From Mya arenaria (lineage: Eukaryota; Mollusca; Bivalvia; Myida; Myidae), in assembly GCF_026914265.1 (NCBI RefSeq), contig NC_069124.1:3898213-3962212 (forward strand): a stretch of 64,000 nucleotides of DNA, read 5' to 3'. The translations under genes were made by a program, and so were the position numbers. Position 1 is the first letter of the stretch. Each line of letters starts with the position of its first letter. Below are positions 48,401-58,444 of the stretch, one piece after another. The notes below the pieces were generated by a model. That model was not told where the DNA came from. It did no database searches and saw only the letters and a program-made list of their open reading frames with translations.

Positions 48401-51400
48401 TATTTATGAACAAAATCTGAATAACTTCTGTTAACACTGCCACAATATTAAAATGACCTGTGCACATGTATTTCAGTAAACATTTAGCTTTTCTTTATCC
48501 TAGTACATGTTAAGCACCACCACATTAGCAGGGGCCCAGTGTTTATTTCCAAAGTTCTACAATCATGGTGTTCATTACAAATTATAGACTTTCACAAGCT
48601 TCGGGTATAGGCTATTTTATTACTTGTCTGCTAATAAAAATATCATGAACTGCCATTAACACAACATCATGAATGACGCTGGAACTATGGTGTTAATTAC
48701 CTCCTGAAATTTGTTAGCAAGATAGGATTGTCATTCATTGTTATTGGAGGTCCACCAAAAGGAAAGGTTAAGCAATATTATTTTTTCGCAAGCTGTGAAC
48801 CTGGATGGTAGAACAGCTCGTAGACTTGACTTCTGACCATAAATCCACTAACTAGGGAAGTATGTAGGACTTTATCCAATACCTCTATCTGCAACTTCTC
48901 CTGTCTAAGAATATCATATCATACCTGACAAGTTCCACAGTTGCCCAGGTCATAAACAAGTACCAGACAACAGGAGCCACCTGTAGACGAACGTCCTGAA
49001 CAATCAACATGAACAGGATAAAGCCACGACCACCAACCTGGCGTAAAAAAATACCACATTAAGTAAAAATTGATTAAGCAAGTGATGAAAACCCCCAGAT
49101 GCCACCTGGTTAGAGAAATGCTTCATTGCAACAACAACTAAATTCTGACTAGTTTATCAATTTAAGTACACCAGTAGGTGCATAACAACCAATGCTGACC
49201 AACATACCAACATTCACGAGTGTATACATGTGAAATAATTTTGTACCTACAATTAACTCAAGATAACTCTTGTTAGACTGAGGGGTGAAATGTGACAGAA
49301 ATGGCAATCACACAACATCCCATGCTGACTTACCTACCCCTGATGCTTCTTGTGTGTAAGTGCAACTCCTATATATATCTATCTTGGGATAAAATGAGAG
49401 AGACCAATGTGACCTTAAATATTAGCATGAATGTGGTCATACATTTTATGATTTGTGTACTGGATGTCAGGCATTAACTTAACATTAGCTATCAACTTGA
49501 TGACTTTTAAAACCAAAATATTATTTTCAATGATAAGAAATTATCTTCTCATCATTGACGTTCTTCTGAAAGTGCACTTGCACCTCGACCAAAAAATGGT
49601 TTGGTTAGGGTAACATCTTTTTTTTTAACAAATGACTATAAAAATGGTAGGGTCAGTGCATATTTCATATCGGTCATATTTAGGGTCGGATAACCCAAAC
49701 CAAATGTTTGTTTTTTTAGATCCTATCAATATAACTGTCCATAGACTGGCAGTATAAAACAGGTTTATAACATAAAGGGCAACATATGCATACATAATTT
49801 TTACTTTCCCTATTAATACCAACAAATTACAAATTTAAAACAAATTTACCAATATACATGTTGTATTTAAGATTTTGAAAGACAGAATTTCTAAATTTAC
49901 ACATAATAAAAATAAAGAACATTAATTATTGGATGCTAACAGTTTTGAAAAATGTGGAATGACATCAGAACATTTTTGTAGTCCATAAACAGATACCGGT
50001 AATTAGCACAGCACCAATTGGCATTCAGGGTTTATACACGTATGTCACACTTTCTGACAAGCTGACAAAAAGCTGACATCAGAATTATCGTCAACATCTG
50101 TCTTATATTAAAATGAACAACTATATGTCATAACAGTAACGTTTACCTTGACTATCAATACAACTTGTGTAAATATGAATATTTTCCAAGCCAGTTGCCC
50201 TGTAATAATGAAAGACCCAGATGAGAATGTAAATGATCTCAAGGACAGGGAGCAATGCTCCTTACCTGCATGAAAGGGGCCAGTGCCCCTGTCTTAACTA
50301 GGCCAAACAAGGGATGTATGATTTCCAGTACAGCCACACTCTGACAGAAAATCATCTGGGACCCAACCAGGTCAAATGCTTGTTCTTTAATGCCTGTAAG
50401 TTCAAAACATTAACTTAAACATTGTAAAAACAAAAATAAAAACACTGATAATGACAAACAATCATGTCTGGAACTTTTAATAAACATCATCACTGAAACT
50501 TCAATTAATCTTAACTTTTAAGATCTCTCAAAAGCTGATCATAATTATCAGCAATTATTCAAGAAAAGTAATATATAATGTACAATCTGATTTTGATGAC
50601 AGCATTTAAAACAATTTATAATAATCTTCATGTACATCCGAGACAACTGACCACTGCCATGTTTGATGAGGTTATAGGAGAGCACGGTGGTGATGTAGAG
50701 AAAGCCAATAAACTGCAGCAGGTTGTACGTGAACAGATATGTGCCCTTGAAGTCCAGGTCTCCTCCGCCTGGGTGGAAAAAAGGTACAGTGAACATGCAT
50801 CTATAATCTTTCATTTGGTTTAGGTTGAACATATATATATATATGTATATACTGACAATTGCTTTGAACTTCTAACACTATATCTCTGTTCATTTTTTGG
50901 AAAAAATTATTAGAAATACTTACAAACTGTGAAAAACCCCACAGAAATGGCTATCAGATATTAAGAAAGCATTTAATTATAAATAGGTGTTTAGTTTTTC
51001 ATTCAGCATACAACACGCACTTAACAGACCACAAAATAGGTACAAGTAGCCACTGCAACAAAGAAACTCCCTACCATAAACATAGCATCACGCCTTAACT
51101 CACTAACTCACTTAGATGTCATTCATATACCTGTTTCGAGTCCTAGCTGTTTTTCAATGTTCTTCATCACCTCATCTGCAGCCATTTTGTCCCGTTCATC
51201 TTCGCTGTCAATGTCATCATCAAACAAGAACTTGTCAAAGTCAATCTTCAGCCAGGGAAGTTTGCTCTGAGAGGCAGTCAAGCGGGGCCAGGCTTCTTCA
51301 CCAACTTTTCGGATGCTAACTTCAACACTCCTCTGCGTAGTCCGCACACGGCAGCTCTACATAATTAAGGAAATAAAATTGATAAACAAGTTAAATTATA

Positions 51401-54400
51401 ATTCTTTGAGAATACTAATTTGATGTATTATAGGGCTTAGTACATCAAATGTTGTTATACAACACATACAAGTAACAACATTAGTTTTGATGTATGATGT
51501 CATGTCAAACATGACATTTGTTATACATGTGTATCAAAAATGTGATCTCTTTAATTGAAGACCTTCTGGCTTCAGTGTATTTACTTTGATTTTGATATTC
51601 CTAAAAAATCTGCCCTAACATGACAACTATACTCTATCTACCTATATGTAACATTCCATAATGATAAACCTATAAAATTAATGTAAGTGTGACCTTGAAC
51701 TTTGAGGTAGTGATGTTGGGCTTGCATGCAACACGTCATGTTTATGAACCAGATACATGTGCCAAATCACTCTCATTCACAATCTGGTTACAAAACAATT
51801 GTACACAGTGATATTTTCTCTACAAATGAGATTTGAAAACTTGAGTGTACTTTCCGATTCAAAATCAACACTCTAATACTGTATGAGTGAGATTTGACAG
51901 ATACATGTATAATTCTCTACAAATTACATATAAGTATCTATCCAACCTCTTTATCAACTGGAAGATAGAAGTCCAGCTCAAATTTGTATCTTTTATTTCC
52001 CTGTGCTCCAACGCCTGTGAATTCACCCTTTATAGAGTCTTCAGTGACATCGAGACTTTCAACCTGAAATTTTGTAAATAAATTTAAAAGTCAGGGAATC
52101 CGAAGAGCCACCTGTTGGAATGATCCTATGTGTCTGCTACAATATGGCTGAAGTAATACAATAATGTACCAGGCATTGGACCCAGCCACAAATTTGGTCA
52201 TTTAGATTTTTTTTTATAATTTGCATATTATTAAGTAAACATTTCCCTATAACAGCACAATTCTCATCTGTAAATCCTACACCAAAAATTATAATGTATT
52301 TATTCATAAATCCAGGATTTGGCAATATAGGGGATGCAACTTTGAATGTGCACCCCTTCCCCCAAACCAAAAAATGGTTTTACCGTTTAAATGAGGTTTA
52401 GGGGGTTTGGGGGTAATTCGTAGAATTTTTTTACAGGGGTTCAATTGACATTGTAGCTGTCGCGAGGCAAGGGGTTCTCAATGGGAGTCAAAGGATTCAA
52501 AGCCCTCTGTCTTTTCAGGGCTCTTTTATCTTTCAATTTGAAGCAAACTGGAGTATCAATACTAACAACTAAAGCAACCAGTAAAATATTTTAAAAAAAA
52601 TAATCATATAAGTATATATATCAATGTCCCTATAGGAAATAAACATATCTGCCGACAAATCACAGTATTCATAGTCTGAAATGTTGATTTTTACTGTAAG
52701 TCTATTTATAATTATTCAAGTATATTCACATCAAATGTTGAATTGGACAAATTGTCAAAGTTATAATGTTATAAAAAAAGAAGAAAATCTGCTAATGAGT
52801 GTCTGATATAAATTTTAAATGATTCAGATATTGAGGAAACGCTGCATTGCATTCACCATTGACTAAACGTCCATATAATATATACGAAATGAATCTGGCA
52901 ATACCAACAACTTAATAAAAAGACTTTTGGCAGACATTCAATAAACTGAGCACAGAGCAGTGATGTCCAAATGATTTTTTACTATTTTTTTATATTGCAA
53001 ATTCTTCAGGGATACCGTAAGAAGAATCATATTTTGAATGTCTAGAGCAGAGGACTTAGCAAAATGTTCCAGAAATTTGTCCATGCTACAAGCAAATTCC
53101 TCAAATTTCTGTCAGGGCAATATAATGAAATATTAGCGAGTGCCATATTTTTGAAGGATCGAATCATTTGGAAAAAACACGTATTTATTTATGTCATAAT
53201 GCCAAAATAACATGTTCAGATATCAGATAGGTTGTGTACATGTATAAAAAGGGTGTTCGTGACCCAGAATATATTTATGTGAAAAAAACGACTCCAATGA
53301 CAAATTCAATACAGTTTAAATCGGACTGTCATGTTTATATTGAACAATTTTCTCATTAATATTATTATTCAACATCGATGCATATTATTACTATATTTTT
53401 TTTCGCCCAGTGTTAAATGGTAACGAGTTGTAGGATTACAGGGATACATAAAAAATGTCAAAATGGAGTTGAGTCAAAAAGGCCCAGTACCAGAAAGGCC
53501 CGGTCCAAAAAAGCCTACATTTAAATCAAAGGAAACACCTGTATTGTGTTTGAGGGTGTTGTACTTTGATAGGATTAGAGATGTGTGTCTTTAATGAGGT
53601 GATAATGACCGTTTGATTTTTCCTGTACGCGCTGAAAATGTTGCAATTCCGAATTCCTGAAATGATTTAAACGATTATTTAAGACACTACTGGTTGAGAA
53701 GCAGTTTCCGACGGAAAGCAGTTTCCGACAAATCGCTTTTTCGCGTACTTTCTATAGATCTTCATAAAGAAGGTACTGCAATTCAACTATATGGTAACTA
53801 GGCAATCAAAAGTTGAAATTCTTACCGAGACACGTAAGTAACTTTAATTATTATTTAATGTTTAATGTTTATATTTCATTTTGTACACAAACTTGCACGT
53901 GGGGGATCGGCATGCGCAGCGTATTACGCACGCGTGTGAACCTAATTTGCATATCTATGAATAGCTACAAGGTTTTCCTAAATTGACTTATACAAACAAT
54001 GATCATTGTGAACATATTTGTGAATACTGGTGTCATGCTTGTTTCGCACCCAGATTCACTTAAATGTATACAAACACAAGTTTCTATCAGAAATGAATCA
54101 AAATATCATTGATATTCAGTGACTGCCTGATTTCGAGTATGAATTTACTGTCGTAAATTTTAAGGTTTAAATTTTTCGTAAATGCTGAAAAATTAAAAAA
54201 TATTTCTCTTATTACAGTCTTATATTTAGTATATTAAAGAAACGGATAATAAAAATACACAATAGGCACCTTAAATCTGCCATGCATTCGATTTGTCGGA
54301 AACTGCTTCTTATCACAAGCTTATCAGAACAGTGTAAGTACCCTCTTTGCGCCCCTATTAATATGTAACGTCACACATGTGAAAAATATATCGACAATAG

Positions 54401-54906
54401 CAGCTTGAGCTGTAGTTATCTAAAATGTGAACTATTTCAGTAGGTATTTAAACACGTATAAATAATTTAATATAAACGTATAAAAACTGTCGGAAACTGC
54501 TTCTCAACCAGTATGCTATTTTTTAATCAATACTCACTTCTGTATATCAAAGAAAACAACAGTAATCAAAGATAAGACATCAAACGTGGCCTTTCTGGAC
54601 CGGGCCTTTCTGGTACTGGGCCTTTCTGGAAGTGGAAGTGGGCCTTTTTGACCCGACAAAAAAAGTATCCCTGATCGCTCATTATAGTAGCTAAGTTGTA
54701 AACGATCAATGTTTGGTACGAAAGTAAAGGGTGCGAAAAATATAAACTTCCAACATTGCTAATATATTAATAATTGCGCTACAGTACAGTTAAGTTAATT
54801 ATTTATATATATTCGAACATACCGTGACATCTTTCAAATCGACTTTTAATGAAATACTATCTGATTTCTGTCCCCAATACACGAATGGGCAAAAACACTC
54901 CGCCAT
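45478..54906 (-). CDS. HACD3: Very-long-chain (3R)-3-hydroxyacyl-CoA dehydratase 3, complete, 9 exons
   Basis: HACD3 (PTPLAD1/B-ind1) is an ER multi-pass membrane enzyme for the third step of very-long-chain fatty acid elongation, with an N-terminal CS/p23-like domain. Exons are 54823-54906, 51947-52063, 51131-51356, 50652-50768, 50266-50393, 48925-49037, 47855-47961, 46678-46809 and 45478-45560. All phases fit, giving 368 residues (human 362). MAECFCPFVYWGQKSDSISL begins the CS domain (human PHVYWAQRHREL). PRLTASQSKLPWLKIDFDKF closes it, followed by an acidic linker, DDDIDSEDERDK. The PTPLA part starts at GTYLFTYNLLQFIGFLYI (human GYLFMYNLVQFLGFSWI) and includes VELVRYPFYML and WVRYTAWIPLYPLGILFE, the most conserved family stretch. 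It ends LRKKKLGASIASKKSQ, a basic tail like human KKKKIH. It is divergent from BRCA2, with starts 3.5 kb or less apart. Introns hold several mobile elements. No lesion was seen. Confidence 0.95.
45663..46560. mobile_element. Tandem-core element with four near-identical units of about 112 bp
   Basis: Starts near GAGCTGTCACATAGACAGGG. Units with TGCAAAAAAAGAGTTATTGA and AAGTTTCCATGGCTGGAAGC recur at 45751, 45863, 45971 and 46084 and are almost identical, so the expansion is recent. Diverged sequence of the same kind follows (TTGACTT, ATGCAAAACCTTAA). The end is GTGTGACGCCGACACTAGGG TGGGTAGTATAGATCTCC. It lies in the last HACD3 intron; Helentron/pearl-like. Confidence 0.72.
53439..54673. mobile_element. 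Foldback element (about 1.2 kb) with GGCCC-array inverted repeats
   Basis: Both ends start CAGGGATAC (53439 rightwards; 54673 leftwards), then reach GTC..GTCAAAAAGGCCC and CCAGTACCAGAAAGGCCCGG (left) in inverted agreement with the right end at 54583-54655. The right end carries three tandem copies of GGCCTTTCTGG-type sequence. No transposase. No clean target duplication was found. It occupies HACD3 intron 1. Confidence 0.75.
53689..54512. mobile_element. Inner inverted-repeat pair nested in the foldback element
   Basis: A perfect 24-bp inverted repeat, ACTGGTTGAGAAGCAGTTTC plus CGAC, at 53689-53712 and 54489-54512. A second motif copy, GCAGTTTCCGACAAATCG at 53718-53735, is inverted at 54289-54306. 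This suggests an element inside an element or a multi-layer foldback. Confidence 0.75.
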
Positions 54907-55435
54907 CTTTTTTAGGTAAGCACAATTTAAACGAAATTAATAAATGTGAATGTTGTTAAAAACAAAATAAAACGTATCGAATTTAAATTGTCCTTTTTAC
55001 TATGCAACAAAAAGTGATGCAATTTTATGTTATTTCTGTATTAGAAAAAAATCAATTACATACTCAAAAGCACAGCAAAATTTTATACGTTTTACATTTT
55101 TTTTTCGTATAAAGAACTGCTCCTGAAGATGGTATTTTCGCGGGAAAATTGACAGCTGTCAAATGTATCACAAGTAAACAGATTCTAGTAAACACATGTT
55201 TCAGATACAGATGTAAATGTTAGTTTTGTCCTCTTGTCTACATTTTGTTCTTTGCAGTCTTGGCAGACTCGACTGGAGATCTGTGCATCATACATGACAC
55301 ATATTAAATAATAAAAGAAGAATATGTAACGTAAATGCTTATTTTATTTGACTCTTGTCACATAAATATTTCAAATGTGTATTGAATAGTTGTCAATAGC
55401 CGATTACACATCAGTTTTAAATTTGGTTCCAACAG
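54907..55435. promoter_or_regulatory. Probable bidirectional promoter between HACD3 and BRCA2
   Basis: HACD3 starts at 54906 and runs left; BRCA2 coding exons lie to the right on the other strand. The interval holds no coding frame. No TATA-type box or CpG-rich block stands out; a CGCGGG lies near 55140. A TTTGCAG at 55254-55260, followed by unique sequence, might be the acceptor of a 5' UTR exon. The call rests on gene orientation only. Confidence 0.4.
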
Positions 55436-55514
55436 TTGGTCGCTGGACTTCTATAAGTTTGGAGGAATCCCAATTGGTCCGTCAATGCTGACCCAGTCCC
55501 AGATGTGGCAATTT
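55436..55514 (+). other. Possible exon upstream of BRCA2 (unassigned)
   Basis: A CCAACAG acceptor and a TTT|GTAAGT consensus donor bound 79 bp that is open in one frame only (WSLDFYKFGGIPIGPSMLTQ…). Its end phase (0) does not fit the next BRCA2 exon at 58445, which needs two bases carried over. It is therefore either non-coding 5' UTR, joined through an exon I missed, or not an exon. Confidence 0.25.
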
Positions 55515-55689
55515 GTAAGTCTCCTTTAAAGCCATCATAGCCAATTTCTTACATGGAACGGTGTGGTCATAATTTTCTGCCCAACTGATACCTGGCAGAA
55601 AGTAGTCAGACATTAATTCATTGATTTAGTCACGGTTTTAAACCCTTTTCTGTCCCTTAAATCAATCCAGAAAGGTCAAAATGGGTATA

Positions 55690-56053
55690 GTCCGGCAAAT
55701 TGTCGGTTTTTAGAGGTTGGTCATGTTCTGGCTGTAACTTGGTCATGTAGAGAGGGATTGTAAAATTACTTGGCACATGTGTTTTGTACATAAAGATTAC
55801 TTTCTGCTTGCTAGACCAATGTCCCTACCTCAAAGGTCATGGCCACAATTACAGGGTTGTCATTATGGAATGCTGTATATGCAAAAATAGTATAGTTGGT
55901 TGTGTCCAGGTTGAAGCTTTGTCATGCACAGAGGCATTTTAAAATAAATTATCACCTGTGTACATTTATGTGAACTCTTCCTGAATTGTTAGTTATTGCA
56001 TTGAACATTATGGCATTGGGAGTATTTATATTTTTTGTGACAGCTCTTGTTTC
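55690..56053. repeat. Short copy (2 units) of the 182-bp tandem-core family
   Basis: Shares CTGTAACTTGGTCATGTA, TTAAAATAA(C/A)TTG(C/G)CACATGTG, CCCTACCTCAAAGGTCA and the end TTTTTGTGACAGCTCTTGTT with the longer element at 59353-60683. Confidence 0.65.
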
Positions 56054-56077
56054 CCTTTTAATTACTGTATTATACTG

Positions 56078-57656
56078 CTTCCTAGTCAAATAGCCCCCAA
56101 GTCAAATAGTCCCCATTTTGGTCAAGTAGCCCCCACTCACATTTTAAAATTGGTCAAATAGCTCTCAAAAAGTGCCCTCACTTTTTTAATTTTTTTATAT
56201 GTATGTATGCATACTTATGTTACTTCAAAACATTTTTAAACCTTTATTTTTACAAAATGAAGTGCAATTAACATTGTTTGTACATTAATAAATCTGACAA
56301 TTTTACCAAGTAAGAATAACAACGTTTTAAAATATTACTCATCAATAATATATTATTACATCAAATCTACATTTTAAATGTTTCTAAGCCATTAGTTTTT
56401 TTTGTGTATTTCTTTATTTTAATATTGATTAGGCATCATTTACAATGTATGGTAAAATGTATTCTCATTGTACAATACAATGTACATTAACATAGATGGA
56501 GAATGTATATACATTATGTCAATACATAATAATAAGGTTCTTATGCAAGTGTCACTAATCTTCTATTTCATTTGTTTTTGGGACGGTGTGCACATATATA
56601 GAGGAAATCTTTTTTAGCAGGCCTGTGTCGGTCAGATCACCAGATCTGTACATGTCCCATGCAGCGAACACACGTCCCTGCATGGACCAGTATGCTGCCA
56701 TCTGGTTATGCTGCAAGGGTTGTTCTGAGACCAGGCAAATCTGATTGTCGATCGAATCGACCTCAATGCTTAGCAGCCGTACGAGGTTGTAAAAGGGCGG
56801 CGCAATCCCAGCACGGCTGTTGAGGCGGCGATGCCACCCTGAAAATTATGAAATAATAGTTTTAACGGAAATGTTGATTTTATATAAAAAATAACATATA
56901 TTTAAGAATTTTCCTTGGTTTATTATCTTTTGGTATACATGTAATGATACCTTGTTTTTGTGTAATGGACATTGATTCATTTTCTAAAGCAAAATTTACA
57001 GCTCTTACCACAAAATACCCAATACGAGACCAATAAGCCTTAAAAAATTGTTCCCAACCGACAGAAAAAACCTGTTGGATTTTTATCATTATCAATGCAT
57101 TCTGCTCTTAATCGGATAATATGTCCTCTTATTTTCTCTGCTCTTATTTTTATCACACAAATTCTTTTTTAAATTTCCTATTTTTGTTAAAATATCATTT
57201 TCCTAGTTTCAATTTTATTTAATAAATATTTCTCATTTTCTATTGTGTATGTATCATATTTTTCAAAATCAACTTTTTTCTTTATGCAACCTGTAGACTT
57301 AAGCAATTATGTAAATGCAATATATCTTAATAATATATCAACTTACCTTCAAATATATATAAATACAAATATCTTAAAAAAATACAACTTACCTCCAAAT
57401 ATACATTCAAATATCTTAAAAATATTTCAAGTTACATTCAAATATCTTAAAAATATTACAACTTACAATGTACCTTCAAATATAATTTCAAATAAAAAAA
57501 AGGAGTGGGGGCTATTTGACCAAAATGGGGGTGTTTTGACCAAATTGGCGGCGTTTTGACCAATTTTTTCCAAGTGGGGCCCATTTGACCATAAGTGTGG
57601 GGGCTATTTGACCAAAATGGGGGCTATTTGACTTGGGGGTTATTTGACCAGGTTCC
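56078..57656 (-). mobile_element. Mutator-like DNA transposon, truncated, with array-type TIRs and candidate 9-bp TSD
   Basis: The left end is CCTAGTCAAATAGCCCCCAA then GTCAAATAGTCCCCATTTTGG. The right end, reverse-complemented, is CCTGGTCAAATAACCCCCAA then GTCAAATAGCCCCCATTTTG. Both TIRs are tandem arrays of a (T)GGTCAAATAGCCCCCA-like motif (right end about seven copies, 57505-57652; left about four). ATTATACTG occurs just outside both ends (56069-56077 and 57657-57665), a good 9-bp target duplication. A transposase-like last exon lies inside on the minus strand. The interior also has ATATCTTAAAAATA repeats at 57.30-57.48 kb. Confidence 0.8.
56555..56838 (-). pseudogene. C-terminal remnant of a MULE/FLYWCH-type transposase
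   Basis: After an intron-like TTTTCAG acceptor the minus strand is open for 94 codons to a TAG at 56555. It starts GWHRRLNSRAGIAPPFYNLV and continues RLLSIEVDSIDNQICLVSEQ, with an Arg/Trp-rich tail (GRVFAAWDMYRSGDLTDTG). GWH.R.N….…FY.L…L..E is the C-terminal signature of MULE-type transposases found in molluscs, often annotated as FLYWCH-domain or SWIM-type proteins. The DDE catalytic core is absent from the element, so it cannot move by itself. Base composition is clearly more GC-rich than its surroundings. Confidence 0.6.
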
Positions 57657-57665
57657 ATTATACTG

Positions 57666-58444
57666 TATATAATAGGACACACTTTTTACTCTGGAATTCA
57701 ATGTGAAAAAAGCCTGCATTCTATCTATAGTATAAGGGTTTTGACATATTTTTTTGGAGATCATTTCTGGCCCTATTTGCTTAAATAGAGAAATAAATGG
57801 AAGAAAATATGTTTGTTTACATTTTTTAACCTCAAAGGGATGTGATTGATTGATTTAGTTATATCAGTCGGGAACAGTAAGCATCATGGTGATAACAGTA
57901 AATGTAGTTCATTATTTATAAGTTTTGATATTGTAAAAAAGATTTTAGGTAGTATGATTCTGTTTTTAAATAATATATAATCATGCATACTGTGAAGTGC
58001 TGTCATTTTGCATTGTCAACGTGAAAAACTCCCTCTGTCTTATGTAACATACCAACAAAACTGTTGCGATGGCAGTTTGTTCCTCATGTTATATGACATG
58101 TTTTTCATACTTAGCTGAAGGTGTTGACATCTTGATATTTCATTTACGTACATTATACATCAATTGCCTTTGTAATTTGCCATGACGGAGAGCGACAACA
58201 GGATTGTTATTTTTTTCTTTTTAACATGTGCTGTACTATTCATAAGCCTTTGCCATTTTCATGATTCAATAAAATGATTTTTATAAATGTGTCTATCATG
58301 ACACACAGAGGGGAGCCGTAAGCCTTGCTAAAAATTAAAGGGGGAAAAGATCTTGCACACATGCAAATATAATTTAACATATATATATTTTATTTGTTCA
58401 GAATTATGTTAAACTGATTAAAAATCTTTGTTTTTCAATGACAG
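57666..58444. other. BRCA2 5' intronic or upstream DNA, nothing recognised
   Basis: AT-rich DNA without repeat structure or coding frame that I can support. Confidence 0.4.

Noticed and set aside
54907-55435. tRNA or small RNA gene between HACD3 and BRCA2
   Set aside because: No A/B-box pair or cloverleaf found here, nor convincingly elsewhere in the window by eye.
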